From Corynespora cassiicola (Eukaryota; Ascomycota; Dothideomycetes; Pleosporales; Corynesporascaceae), in assembly GCA_022059125.1 (NCBI GenBank), contig JAEUWY010000004.1, positions 1 through 64,000 on the forward strand: a stretch of DNA of 64,000 bases. The letters run 5' to 3'. Position numbers and translations under genes: made by a program. The notes beneath the pieces were generated by a model. It saw only the letters and a list, made by a program, of their open reading frames with translations. It had not been told where the DNA came from and ran no database searches. Below, piece by piece: positions 1 through 11,585 of this stretch; the first letter of the stretch is position 1; every line of letters starts with the position of its first letter.

Positions 1-94
1 CTAACCCTAACCCTAACCCTAACCCTAACCCTAACCCTAACCCTAACCCTAACCCTAACCCTAACCCTAACCCTAACCCTAACCCTAACCCTAA
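1..94. repeat. Telomere repeat array (CTAACC)n
   Basis: About 15.7 uninterrupted copies of CTAACC begin at the first base, which is TTAGGG read outward on the minus strand. This is the usual telomere unit of filamentous ascomycetes. Position 1 is therefore at or very near a real chromosome end, and everything downstream is subtelomeric DNA of the left arm as drawn. No degenerate units are seen inside the array; it stops abruptly at AT-rich DNA. Confidence 0.98.
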
Positions 95-2600
95 AAACTC
101 TATTAACTAGTATATTTATTGCGAGTTCTTTATTTTTATTTATTTTAGAGAAATATTATATTTATTATTTATTTTATAAGTAAGTATCGCATATGTGTGT
201 TTTGCAGTTAAACTACTATTATATATATTTACGTAGTTTTTTCGGGAACTATTCTACTGCTACTTTATCTAAGTAGTAAATCTAGTATTAGTTTTTTCTG
301 CAGAATATCTATAAGTAGCTTATATATTTTAAATTTTTTAAGTTTAAGTAGTATTACAGTTTTTACGTATTTTAGTTTTATAAAAAACTTAAAACTGTGT
401 TTAGTTTGCTGTTAAAGTCTAGTAGAACTTCTAGTCTAATCTCTAAATCTAGTTAATTAACTCGTTTCTATATTTAAGAACTATATTATTATTATTATTT
501 TTCTAAATTTTAATTTTTTTTATTTAAGTTATAGTTTTTTTTTAAGCGTTTACGCGTTACAGGTAATTCCTTCTACTATATAAATATTTTTATTAAATTT
601 TTTCTATATTTCTTAAAAGCTTTAGCTAATTTTTATATTTTTTTAAAATTTTTATTTATTCTAAATTATGCGAGTTTAGATAGCGTACTGCTATTACTAT
701 TTTTTTTAAATTTATAACTAGCGTAACTTAAATAGTTTTTGTAATCGTGTGCTTCGCGAAAAACTTCTTTTTTTTTAAAACTAAATTTTTTAAATTTAAC
801 TTTTTTAAAAATATTTTTAGGCTCCGTTTAAGTGCTTTTATTTTAGTACTAAATATAATTAAAAAAAATTTTTATTTTTTTATTTCGCAGTAGTTCGCTG
901 TTGCAGATAAATTCTGTTTTATAAAATCTATTTATAACAACTTTCTATTTATTATCTGCGTTAAATTCGTCGTTTAAAGTAGTTTATAATATATTTAGCT
1001 GTTAAATAATTTTGTTTTTTAATTAATAGTTTTTTATAATATAGTCTGTTTTTCCACATACGTAGTAAGTTATAGCTTTACTTTTAAACTTATTATTTTT
1101 TTTTATTACTTTTTTATTCTAATTTCTAGATATTACTAAAAACTATTAGTTTATTATTATAGGTGTTACGAGTAAAATACGTTACTTTATATTTAACTCG
1201 TTTATTAGTATTAGTATTATAATACTTTTTACTATAACTTAGTTTAGTACGTTATTTATATTTTAGGTTCTAGTTTTAGTATAATTCTATTCGTAATTTA
1301 TACAGTTTCTAATTAATATTAATAAATTTATTTATAAGTTATTTAAGCGTGTTAAGCTGAGTTCCAGAACGTATAAGTTCTTTTTTAACATTAAATTTAA
1401 GTTCTTAACAGTATATTATTATAAATACTTTATTATTTTATTTAGTAAAAATTAACAGTTACTAAAATTTATTAGCATAGTCAGCAGCTAAAGCCTGTTA
1501 TTTAAAATATTAAATAGCTTATTTAGTAATTATATTTTTATTAGAAACTCTAAAAACTTATTTAATTTTTTTTTTAAATTTATTAAAATTTTTCATTTAT
1601 TTATTAACGTCGTTATTAGCTTCGCCGTTTTTATACTTAATAAAAACTAGTTTAATTTATTAAAGTACTTTGCTTTTTATATACGTAGCTGCAAACATAA
1701 CACGTTTTTTTTTTTTAATATTTTTATTTTAAAAGTTAAAAAATAAGTTAAGCTGCAAGAGCCAGTTTTTAAACTTACTTTATTCTTTATAGTAAAAATT
1801 AGATATTACTACTTTAATAAAATTATTATCTGCTGTATTAAGTTATATAATTATACTAGTAGTAACTTTAGCACTAACAGTGCTACTAGTTAAAGTTAAA
1901 AGTACGCATAATTCTAAAGTAGTACTTATTTTAAAAAGTATTTATAATATTAAAGCTGTGCTACAGACTATAAGCGAAACTAGAAAGCAAGTAGCTGTTT
2001 AGATTAATTCTTAGAAATAAATACTAATAAAGTTATATAAGTAAAATAATGTGCGATATATTATACAGGTCTCCGTATTAGCGATAAAGCACAATAAATT
2101 AATAGTTAATTCTAAACAATAGATTTGCTAATAAAATAAATATAATTTATAGAGTATAGTTATACAGACTATATATATATGCCTAAAGCTTTTGCTCAGT
2201 ACTGCTTAGTTACTTAGTACTACTAAGTAAACTAATTAACTAAGTATATTACGTGACCAGCTATGGCGGTGCGACTCTATCGGCCCCGTTATTAGCCCAC
2301 GTTTGTGGCTTATAACAATAACAGTATAGTATAAAGCGTATATATAGTTTTATACTATTTTAGAAACTAAAATTAAATTAAATATATAGTCTGTACAGAA
2401 ACTTTAAAATATAATATTTAGATTTTTATTTTAAATTTTTTTATTTAAATAGTTTAAAAGTTCTACGTATAATAATAAATATATATTTACTAAAAAAGCT
2501 ATAGAATATATTATTAGAAATATACTGTTATTAAACTTTGCTTAGCGTTTTTTTAGCGCTTTTATTAGCTAAATTCTTAGAAACACGGCGTAATCTCTTG
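95..2600. repeat. AT-rich, RIP-like subtelomeric DNA with no coding capacity
   Basis: The stretch is dominated by A and T, rich in TpA, and full of stop codons in all frames; no open frame above about 60 codons is seen. This pattern is what repeat-induced point mutation leaves on a duplicated element such as a telomere-linked helicase or retrotransposon, but no original protein can be recognised. A less mutated, G+C-richer island lies at about 2250-2310. A perfect 21-bp palindrome sits at 2210-2230. Composition returns to normal near 2600. Confidence 0.75.
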
Positions 2601-3186
2601 TAGAATAACGGTTAGTAGAATAGAGCTTAACTTATCATCCTGTACTAAGTCAGAGGTTATTCCAGCCCAGCTCAACTTCTGATAACTAAGCCACCACCTG
2701 CATGGGTTGTTAGCGGCGCAATTACGCGTCGGTCAGATTGTTTCCCCGCATATCTTGGCATTGTCTCACATTTCTAAGCAATGTGAGTGTATTCCACTAC
2801 GTATTAGAATTTTGAACGCAAGCCTCTTAACTTGAAGTTGGTGTTGGCAACACCAATGATTGCATTGAATTCCTTTTCAAGCCCGGTCACGCTCTTTGTT
2901 ACTTACTCATGTACTATCGCCTATACCTTGCTTCGTAATCATCGTTTACGTTCTCACGCCCTAATTATCTTTCTTCGGTCTTTGTATATTCGTCCGTGTC
3001 AATATCACGCACTATTTCCACATCTCCGTGTCACTTTAATTCCTGGCCATCTCGCCTACCTTTTCCGGAAGCCATGTTCAGAGATAGTTCCGAGCGCTGA
3101 ATTTCCCAGCGCCTTATTTTTAAATAGAAGACCTTCTTCTCGCTATCACTTTTTCCTAGTAAGCTCCCTCTTAACAAACTGCAAAC
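2601..3186. other. Upstream region of the kelch gene, no gene seen
   Basis: Normal base composition resumes here. A 124-codon open frame at 2832-3206 overlaps the start of the kelch gene, has no recognisable domain and is very rich in Leu, Ser, Phe and His, so it is read as chance. The region probably holds the kelch promoter; a pyrimidine-rich stretch lies just before the ATG. Confidence 0.5.
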
Positions 3187-4313
3187 ATGAATCATCTTTC
3201 TACTAACGGCTTATTATTTTTACTTGCTGCCTTACTCTATTGTACGAATGCTGAACCGTTGCGCGGACGTGTTTCAGTTGAACCATACTCTGTAACATTT
3301 CTACCCGAGATTCCCGCACCTCGCCAGGAACATGCCATCACGTTGCTTCAGGGTCGAATGCTTCTTGTTGGAGGACTAAGCAGCAACTACTCATACACTC
3401 CAGACACAATTACAGCACCATCAACTCCCGTCACTGTAGATACTGTGCAATCTTACAACATCAAGACAAGATCCTGGACTGATCACAAGCCTGCCCCCTA
3501 TCCTGTTAATCATGGAAATATTGCAGCTGTCAAGGGACGCATCTATCTGCTCGGAGGGCTAATGGGTGGAAACTTTTCGCGATGGGGGGCAGTAACCAAC
3601 AGCTACGTTTACGATATCAAAAAGGATACGTGGAAGACCATCGCGCCTATGCCCAGCGGAACTGAACGTGGCGCAAGCGCCATTGGTGTCAGCGGAAGCA
3701 AAATTTATCTTGCTGGAGGTTCGTCAGCCGTATCTAGGTCATATGTGTTTAAGCTGACTCTCCAGGCATGCGATTCCTAGATATGGAAACAAGTTCGCAA
3801 GCGTCTGTTGCCCTTGTCTCTTCCTACGATACCGAGACCAACACTTGGAACACAGATCTTCCATCACTACCCGAGTCCCGGGATCACGTGGGAGGTGCAG
3901 TGATTGGGAACACATTTTACGTGGCTGGAGGTAGAGATCGGGGTCAACATAATGTGCGTGGGGACACTTGGGCTCTGGACCTCAAAAACACGACATCAGG
4001 ATGGAGGAAACTTGCTATTATGCCTACAGCGCGCGGCGGATTGTCGGTGACGGCGGTGGGGCACTGTTTGTACACGTTCGGGGGCGAAGGAAATGCTGAG
4101 GGAGTAGGTGGCGTGTTTGCAAATGTGGAGGTCTATGACACAAAGCAAAACACTTGGGAAGCACTTCCTGCCTTGTGGGCAGGCATTCATGGCACTAATG
4201 CAGTAACTGGAGAGGACGGCAAGATTTACATAGCAGGAGGAGGGTATAGACTAGGTGCAGGACCTAGCAACTTTACTATAGCCTATCAGCCGCATTCTAA
4301 ATGCTTCGCGTAG
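3187..4313 (+). CDS. Secreted kelch-repeat protein
   Basis: Two exons, 3187-3718 and 3766-4313, joined by a 47-nt intron (donor GTTCGT, branch GCTGAC, acceptor CCAG). This junction restores a kelch blade reading LAGGMRFLDMETSS. The product is about 359 residues. Residues 1-22 form a clear signal peptide (MNHLSTN followed by a Leu/Ala core, ending YCTNA). The rest is five to six kelch motifs with the double-Gly hallmark (LVGG, LLGG, LAGG, VAGG, TFGG, IAGG) and conserved Trp such as NTWNT and DTWKT, predicting a beta-propeller. No copper-radical catalytic residues of galactose oxidase are recognisable, so a binding or scaffolding role outside the cell is more likely than oxidase activity. It is the most telomere-proximal intact gene, about 3.1 kb from the end. 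Confidence 0.85.
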
Positions 4314-5031
4314 ACTAGATTATAAATATTACTATTTATATATCTGTATTTTCTTTATATTTCGTAGCTATTGCAACGTTTTTGTATACTAAAATTGTGT
4401 TAGCAAGTATGCAGTAAGAAGCTGAGGCTTTTAACATATTCCTTTCGCCCTATAAAGTGTACTTTCGCCTACTGATTGTAACGGTTAAAAATTCGTCGAA
4501 TTCACCTAATTAGTTGGGAAGTAGGGAAATTTTAGATAGAGGCTTGATTAATATAAGGGCTTACATACATGTCATGAATCTGACTGCTACCATCATTGGA
4601 TCCTTATTGTTTTAGTTCCTCAGCGCCTCGATTTCCTTCTGGGGGGCTTCTTTGAGACTCTATCTGAGGCAATAGGCTCTACTTGACTTCATTTCAGTTA
4701 ATCGAATGTAATCAAGTCGCCAGTCGATGAGAATTGCAATGGCTGAGTTCGGTTAAGGTCGTAAGTTTTTCAGAGTTGCGCTGGCCGAGCTGAGCTGAAA
4801 CAGAACTTTTGTTCGAGTTGCACTGGCTCAATTGATTAGAACCATCAAGTCTGTCTGTATTGAATTGACTGAGCTGTGAGGAAAGGGTATGTTTGTCATC
4901 AGAAAAATGATCTTCACACCTCTTAAATCTCTCATTATAATCGCGCTATGCTTCGATGTTTTGATTTCGACACTGGCCAAGTTGACCAGTCAAAAGCTGC
5001 TGATATCTATAGCAGCTGCTGAGTTGATCCG
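4314..5031. other. Intergenic, no gene seen
   Basis: Moderately AT-rich DNA between the kelch gene and the Gly-rich pseudogene. Stops occur in all frames. Near 4700-4880 several loosely related copies of a short motif around 'ctgagctgagctg' and 'ttgagttgcactggct' recur, which looks like decayed low-complexity repeat. Confidence 0.5.
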
Positions 5032-5864
5032 TCAACAATTGCTGATCACGAGAGCATTGGCGTAGCTGCTCTGCTGAATGATGCTGAGCGTCGGAACTTT
5101 AATTTGGCATTGACGCAGCTGCTCTGTAGCCTGATGCTGAGTTTTGGAGAACTGCTCTTCACACCTTTTAAGCTTCTCTTCGGAGTTTTGCTCGGCCGCG
5201 GCGTTCTGCTGACTGCATCGCTGAAGGTCTGGCTCGCAATCTTCAGCAAAGGGGTCAGATTCCCCCTCAGTCTCGATTATCACTCTCTGCATGTAGTCTG
5301 CCCGCGAGACCCTGAGGGACTATCACCGCTCAAAAAACATTGCTTTTTGTCAGAAAGCCATGTGCTTCCAATGGAGCCTTCTTCGTTTTCACAGAGCTAA
5401 GCACACCATTCTAGTGACTTGGCGTCTAGCCGTTTCTTGTTGTGTTCACCGTAAGCGCCACAGTACAATACGGCCTTGTAACTGGGCTTGATTTCCAGCT
5501 CTTGTCCATTCAAATGAGGACAGACGATGGCATAGTGCTGAGTAGAGGTGAATTGGTTCCTGGAGATGTTCCGGAAGACCCATTTCCCTGGCCAGGGAGC
5601 AATGGAAGGCCGCCAAAATGGAATCCTGGAATCTGTTTTCCTCCAAAATCAATACCAATTCCTGGGAACTGACCACCGCCGATTCCAAAGTTGATACCTG
5701 GGATTAGCCCAACCCCCAAAACCTAGGTTGATCCCTGGCATCTGTCTTCCACCAAGACCGAGGTTGATGCCTGGGAGTTGGCCTCCTCCTAAACCCATGC
5801 CAATACCGCCAAAGACATGAGTTCCCGACAAGAATAATAACAGTATTAGTGGATTGAATTTTAT
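5032..5864 (-). pseudogene. Broken secreted Gly-rich repeat protein with lost start codon
   Basis: Reading minus from 5864, the frame gives (I)KFNPLILLLFLSGTHVFGG, a textbook signal peptide, except that the expected ATG is ATA (5862-5864). It continues into Gly-rich repeats of the type LGLGGxQxPGIN until about 5710, where the same repeat pattern jumps to another frame (5510-5719), a frameshift. Further 3', 5032-5292 encodes a Cys-spaced coiled-coil-like piece with CEPDLQRC, LKRCEEQ and LRQCQ, possibly the C-terminal part of the same gene. Family unknown. The combination of lost ATG, frameshift and stops argues for a dead gene; a G-to-A start loss is the change RIP would cause. Confidence 0.6.
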
Positions 5865-8800
5865 CGCTGATTGATATTGGTTAGGCGAATGCCAGAGAGT
5901 AGTGGACGTATTAAGGAAGTGATGGATGCTTTGGGTTCAAATCGTCGCCTGGGAGTATCTTATTTATGACATGGAGTTGCAATAAATACTTTTTATTTAA
6001 AAAAAAAAGTATGAAACCCAATCAGGATGTATGCTGATATGACTCCAGACTTACACCTAAGGCGGAGCTCTTGCTGACTCGATCAGCAATATTATATTGT
6101 CAGTGGGCTGTGCCCGATATTCACGATTCTTTTCCAATATCCATGCTCCTTATAATTCTTGATTCGCTACTCTGCAGCCTTCCTATCTTCTTACATAACA
6201 TAGCCGCTATGCAATATGTGAGCTTTAAATAATCTGTTAATATTAGGGGTTGAATAGCTATGCGATACTAGATATAAATTTTGTTAATGATCGTCGGATT
6301 CAAGGTAAATGTGTTAGAAGGCAACCGCAGCGTAAATTTCGCGCATAACGCTTACTGGGCATAACAAATAAAGATAAGAACTACAAGCTACGGTTTAACT
6401 TTACTTTGTATTTGGTTCAGCGCTAACACAGCGAGTAATAAATCAGTATAAAAGGTGGGCATAACTAACAGAACAAACCGTTTTTAAAAGAAAGCTTTAA
6501 ATCTACTTTTTTTTCCTTTTGTAAGATCTAAGCTTAACAACAATCGGTAGAATTCTGTTAAAATCGGTATATTTTGTTATAAATTTATGATAATATTTTT
6601 TTTTCTAGGCTTCGATTTGATTGTAGATCAATGAATCTTTTTGGCTCAGATAGTCTGGCTTTAAAGGTTTGGAAACAATATTGCGCTTATAGCGACATCT
6701 TATACGCTGGACTATCCGCCGCATTAACACACTGGAAACTTTACATTTATTGATTTACATGCTCTAATTGTGTGGGATCCCGACTGCGAGCATGTTTTGG
6801 CCTTGGACTCTGGTAGTAGCCTGTTTGTATCGCTCTGTAGCCGAGTTTGTGGCCAGCTAGGATGTGTGGGACGATATGTTCACTCTCACCAACGACACGA
6901 AATTATAGCCCCGGTACACATATCGTATATAGAATTCTCTCCAGCTTGAAGACTCCGTATCTTGCATCAAATGAAAATGAATATCTAAGATCGCCTAAGA
7001 TTTCCGATCGAACCAACTACAAGGAAAGGCTCTTAGATCTCGCCATAGACGAATGCCAGTATTGAAGACTCGCTCATGCTGAAATATATGGAGGCTGTAG
7101 ATAAGACCATGGCTTCTACGTCTCAGGATTTGGCATGTAACACAATCGTTTGAAAAGATTGCGAGGTCTCTGCTCATTGGTCTATTCGAATGATCCCGGG
7201 CTGTTTGGAATCAGAGACTCAACATCTCGCCAATCATGTGCCCCTCTGGGCCCAAGCCAACATTTGTAGTTTCGCAGCTTACAACAGAATTATTCCCTAC
7301 CTAAAAGCGGGCAATAGAAGCTCAAAGCTTCTAGACATTGAGTTACTCATTCTATTTGCATTGGATGCTGGGTAGATAGGAAATCTTCCTTTCCGGACCG
7401 GCGGGAGACTCTTTGGTTCTTGCTACAAATCCTTGGCAACCGTTCTGAACTTGAAATTAAGTCACTGATCGGAAATAGCATTTTATAGGAGTACGCAGTT
7501 GTGGTCTCTTACGATTTCTTCAGTGGCACGCGCCGTAGAAGGCCGTCAAATGTGCTCTTTACGGAAATCTTCAAGATGTCAGGGAAGCACTTTTAGCGAC
7601 ACTCTTTCGACACAATCGATACGGGTGAGCTATGGCTAGGTTCAATCTACGATATTCAAGCACTCGGGAACTATAATATAAATCAGAGAAAGCCAAGACC
7701 GAATCTTCCTGCTGGATTGCCTTGCAGAGAACTAGCTCCTACAGGAAAAGTAATGACGTGCGCCGGGGGTCAACGACTAAAATGGGAATCGGAGGCGAGT
7801 TGACGTCTGGAGCACTCAACAAGGCGATAAGGACGCCAAAGCGACCGACCTTCAGACGACTGACCATACTTCGAAAGGCACTAGCTTGGTGACGTGAAAA
7901 GACACAGGGTGGGATTATGCAATCAGAACACCAATTCATCTATCAGCTGATCGAGCTAATAGACACTTGGCAATCTAGAGATGAGTACCCGGATTCCGTC
8001 GAGCCCAGGAACGTCTGACTTACTCAATCTCACAGTTCTATCGGTTGGGAATGAGGTGTAGCCATGCTTTGCGTTATAGTATTATAACGACAAACGTTTT
8101 ATACTTTCCTCATCTAGCCCTTGTTTGATAAGGCTTATCACTTTGCGCATGGGTCTTTGTGTCCAAAAAGCATTGGCGTGGCATCTACTGAGCCCGATTT
8201 AGTAGGCCTTTTTACCCTTATGTATCGCACTACAAGAACATTCTACAAACACCACGATTTGTGAAAGTCGTAATATCGAGGTAGGCGATCGCCCTATTTT
8301 AATTGCCGACGGTGATATATCGCGTCGATTACCTACCTAAATGTCTTGAGATACTTGTTATACACAGGGAAAGTCTCCTCTTTCTCCGTCTGCGGAGCCG
8401 GAAACAGCTCCGCAGCCCCCCGTGCATCACTATCGTCCTCCAGAGGTTATGAATTTTTTTCTTTCATGTAGTTTGGTCCATTGCTCCGGATGATTACAAC
8501 GCAGTCAACATCCTAAGCATCATAATTCTCACTTAAGACTGGGAACAGGTGATTATGCAAGCCGGCTGTGCCTGTGATATCAGCTATAAAGTAATCATGC
8601 GAACCCTACCCGCTCTATCCATATGCTGATCTGGATCAAACCGGAAAAATAGCAGTTTTCCGATATTGGCCCATCTACTGGGTTCAAGAAACACAAAACT
8701 GTGCAGTTGGATCGACTCAAGACTAGAGAAAAGCAGCTTGCCCTAGCATAAGACCCAAGCATAAGCTGAAGGCCTCGTTGCTTTCAACGTAGGCGTAGCT

Positions 8801-9474
8801 GGTAGATGGCGAACAAGATGATCTTCGCGCAACACCCAGCCACCATGCAGGGCACAGCCTTTGAAACGTGGCCTGGGCTGCTATGAGCGCGCCTTGAACT
8901 ATTGCGACGACAGTTCAACCTGGCACTCACGGACCACCATCGTTACGTTGTCAGATTACCTTGCGGGGTGTGAAACACGGGCTTGTCAAGGTTGTTGTTC
9001 CGAGAGATCTGCCCATGATTGATTGTCAAGACACCGAGCAACTAACATCGCTTATCGCTGGGCTTCTTCACCCAGACAACATCAGGATTGCTCTCTTCAA
9101 GTTTGATCTCCATGCCGCTGGTGTCGCTCGTCTTGATTTTCCACTTGCGCAAAGCTAGCATCGGCCTCGGTTTAGCGACGGGTAGCAAATTACGCAAATC
9201 TGTACGAGATTGCAAGGGACCCATTAGCAATTAAACAGTGACGCTAATGACGAAGACTCAACAAACCTCACAGAGCATTGGCCCTGGCATTTGACGCATT
9301 ATAAAAACTTGCAGCCTACCTTCAGTGTCGGAGCCATCGACTTGAGTCGTGACGCTCACTACCTTTGCATACATTCGCTTCATACGTTCTTTACCGACCA
9401 TCTTCTCTGAGCAGGCTCACCTTCTGACCCATCCCGCAAAATCGTAGTTGAACTATTCAGACCCAAGATCCAAA
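5865..9474. other. 3.6-kb gene-free subtelomeric stretch
   Basis: Only short open frames occur (7190-7375, 7739-7939, 8961-9158), each under 70 codons and without recognisable domains. The part from 6600 to 7700 has longer readable snatches in alternating frames broken by stops, suggesting one or more old pseudogenes whose family I cannot name. A run of ten A's sits at 5999-6008. The last about 180 bases form the promoter of the CAP gene. Confidence 0.5.
9300..9306 (+). promoter_or_regulatory. TATA box candidate for the CAP-protein gene
   Basis: TATAAAA lies about 170 bp upstream of the ATG at 9475, with CT- and CA-rich leader sequence between, a spacing usual for filamentous ascomycete promoters. 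Confidence 0.45.
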
Positions 9475-10265
9475 ATGCGTTTCTCTACCGTTGCGACTTC
9501 TTTCCTTGTATCCAGTGCTGCGGCCTGGCACCTACCTGACTTCGACTGGTCCAACAACGGATACCGCCCCATCCGAAGCCCGGCGGTACCTACAGTGGCC
9601 CCGACCAATGCCCCCGCAGCTTCCGCGCCCCTTGCCACCACGGCGGTAGCTTCGGTCGTCCCCGCGCCCACTCCCGTACCGGATGTTGCTAGCACGAAAA
9701 CTTCGACTGCTGCTGGATCTTCAAACACTGGCAACGGCGGCCTGACTGCCGACCAGCAGGGAGCACTGGACGCACACAACGATGCCCGCGCCGAAGTCGG
9801 CACAGCGGACCTGGTCTGGGATGCTGCCTTGACCTCGGATGCACAGTCGTATGCCGACACGCTTGCCTCCAGCGGTACTTTGGAGCACTCCGGCATCTCT
9901 GACCAAGGCGAGAACCTTTACCAAGGCTATGGTGATGAAACACCCCTCACCAACGCCGTGAAGTCGTTCCTGGATGAAAAGAGCTCCTACGGCGGTGAGG
10001 CGATCTCATCGAGCAACTACATGACCTTTGGTCACTACAGTAAGTATTTCTAGAAGCCACGGTCCGCAGCTTGACTGATTCCCTAACAGCCCAATGCGTT
10101 TGGAAGAGTACCACCAAGGTTGGAATGGCTTCGGCCACTGGTAGCAATGGCGCTGTATTCGTCGTTGCGCGGTACCAAGAGCCCGGCAACATGTAAGACT
10201 CCTTTGACGCGATCCATCAACAGGTACTGACATGGCAAACCAGGATTGGCGAGACTGCGTACTAG
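9475..10265 (+). CDS. Secreted CAP (PR-1/SCP-TAPS) domain protein
   Basis: Three exons: 9475-10039, 10090-10192 and 10244-10265, 229 residues. The ATG at 9475 is preceded by CCAAA; an in-frame TTG further upstream is not used. Residues 1-17 are a signal peptide (MRFSTVATSFLVSSAAA). A Pro/Ala/Thr-rich linker, probably O-glycosylated, spans about residues 45-95. The CAP domain follows with HNDARAEVG near 100, GENLYQGYG near 145, and, across the first intron, GHYTQCVWKSTTKVG, the family's conserved active-cleft and Cys region. It ends ARYQEPGNMIGETAY, as in yeast Pry proteins and fungal PR-1-like proteins. Pry-type proteins bind sterols and fatty acids outside the cell; some fungal members act in host interaction. 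Intact. Confidence 0.93.
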
Positions 10266-10749
10266 CTGTTCCAATGTCGACTGATAAAGCGTGCCTCCTT
10301 GCAAACTCATTGATACATACCTGAGCAGCATCATGTCAGCAATGCTAGGTAACCAAAAGAACCAATTCAATTTATCCTACAATATCTCGATTGTGCGCAG
10401 ATTGCTTGTGATGTAAGGTTCAATCAAGTCCATGGGGGCCTTGGGGGGTACCTAGGAAGGTGGCGCTGACCTGTGACGCTAGTCGTTTGCGGCAAGGCTC
10501 CGGGGTACCCCCGAGGTCCCGAGGTCGACTGCGCCGCCATCCCTCCATTTCATGGTTTCAAAAGAGTCTATCAAGGCTCTGCCATGGGACACTGCCATGC
10601 ACCTGGTGTTGCGCCGAATCTCGAAACGCTTTGCTACTAGCGCATTCTGCTTAAACCTTTAGCTATTCAATTACTCTATAGTTGCTGCCAACTTATTTAT
10701 GGCGTTGCAGGTTAAGCCCGCTCCTCTAACAACCAATACCTCGACGGGG
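10266..10749. other. Intergenic, no gene seen
   Basis: Contains the CAP gene 3' flank and a G+C-rich patch near 10430-10560. A 64-codon frame at 10460-10654 has no recognisable content. Confidence 0.45.
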
Positions 10750-11585
10750 AAATTGACAAGCACTTCGAGGAATCAGTTCGTTCGCTGTCGCGTCCAAAAG
10801 GCGAGATTCACCTCTAGGTCCATCTTGTTAGCCAGATATAGTTACCTTGAACAACTTGGGGACAGGGGAGAAGTGTCCAAGAAGGCCTTCAAGCATCTGG
10901 CAAAGTCCCATTTACGCATATTTCTTTATGCTGGCCACAACACAATCAGTAGCACACTACGATACTGCTATTTCCTTCTTTATCGAAGGTCCGCGAAGAA
11001 CAGAAAAAGATCTTTGGCATCCGTTGTTCGCCCCATAATACCAAAGCCGTCATTTCAAGCGCTCCTACCCTCTTGAACCAGATCCCTTTTACCACTGCAG
11101 TCATCAAAAAGGTACTTCGCATGTTCCTACCTACTGGGAGTCCGCGCAATGGATCTTCAAACATTGTTCTTACAGACGAACGAAGGCAACGCTACCCGAC
11201 GAACGGATGTCGCATTTGGATCCTCAGTCTGGCCATTTATGGAAGTCCAGGTGTCTTCGAGTGCCCCGACGAGTTTATCCCAGACCGCTGGCTGGTTAGG
11301 CCCAAACATTCACTCCATCTGGGGAAAGCCTTGAAGAGCGTTCGAGTGCGATCCACTGAACTGTGTTGACCAGGCTCTTGCCCAACTTAAACTTAGGGTT
11401 GCCTTGGTGATGACAGCCAAGTTAATCGAAATTACGCCTGCCTATGACGAATGGGATAAGCTGCACCCAAGACAAGGCGTCAAGACTGTTGATGATAATA
11501 GAGTCTACCAAGCTGAAATGGGTGGGGAGGGGAGCTCACCCTGTAGAAAGGCTTCCCTGTGCGAGTGTCTGTTCGAGGCTAACTA
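10750..11585 (+). pseudogene. Cytochrome P450 relic (C-terminal half)
   Basis: Three frames carry successive P450 elements in the right order. At about 10900-10975 an I-helix like LRIFLYAGHNTISSTL appears (the family has AGxDTT). At 11075-11300 come IPFTTAVIKKVLRMF, the K-helix ExxR region with Glu changed to Lys, and ECPDEFIPDRWLV, the PERF region. At 11335-11575 come AFECDPLNCVDQALAQL, the haem loop with its Cys kept but its glycines lost, then YDEWDKLHP and VYQAEMGG. At least two frameshifts and loss of the ExxR Glu make it inactive. The N-terminal half with its membrane anchor is not recognisable. The YDEWD and RVYQAE signatures resemble fungal secondary-metabolism P450s, but no cluster remains around it. 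Confidence 0.8.

Noticed and set aside
2832..3206. 124-codon plus-strand frame next to the kelch gene
   Set aside because: Overlaps the kelch start codon in another frame, has no domain and an odd Leu/Ser/Phe/His composition.
3187..4313. Galactose oxidase assignment for the kelch protein
   Set aside because: Only the propeller motifs are seen; the copper ligands and Tyr-Cys cofactor region of the oxidases are not recognisable and the protein is much shorter.
6847..7375. Possible pseudogene from successive open snatches
   Set aside because: No family could be recognised in any frame, so it is left as unassigned intergenic DNA.
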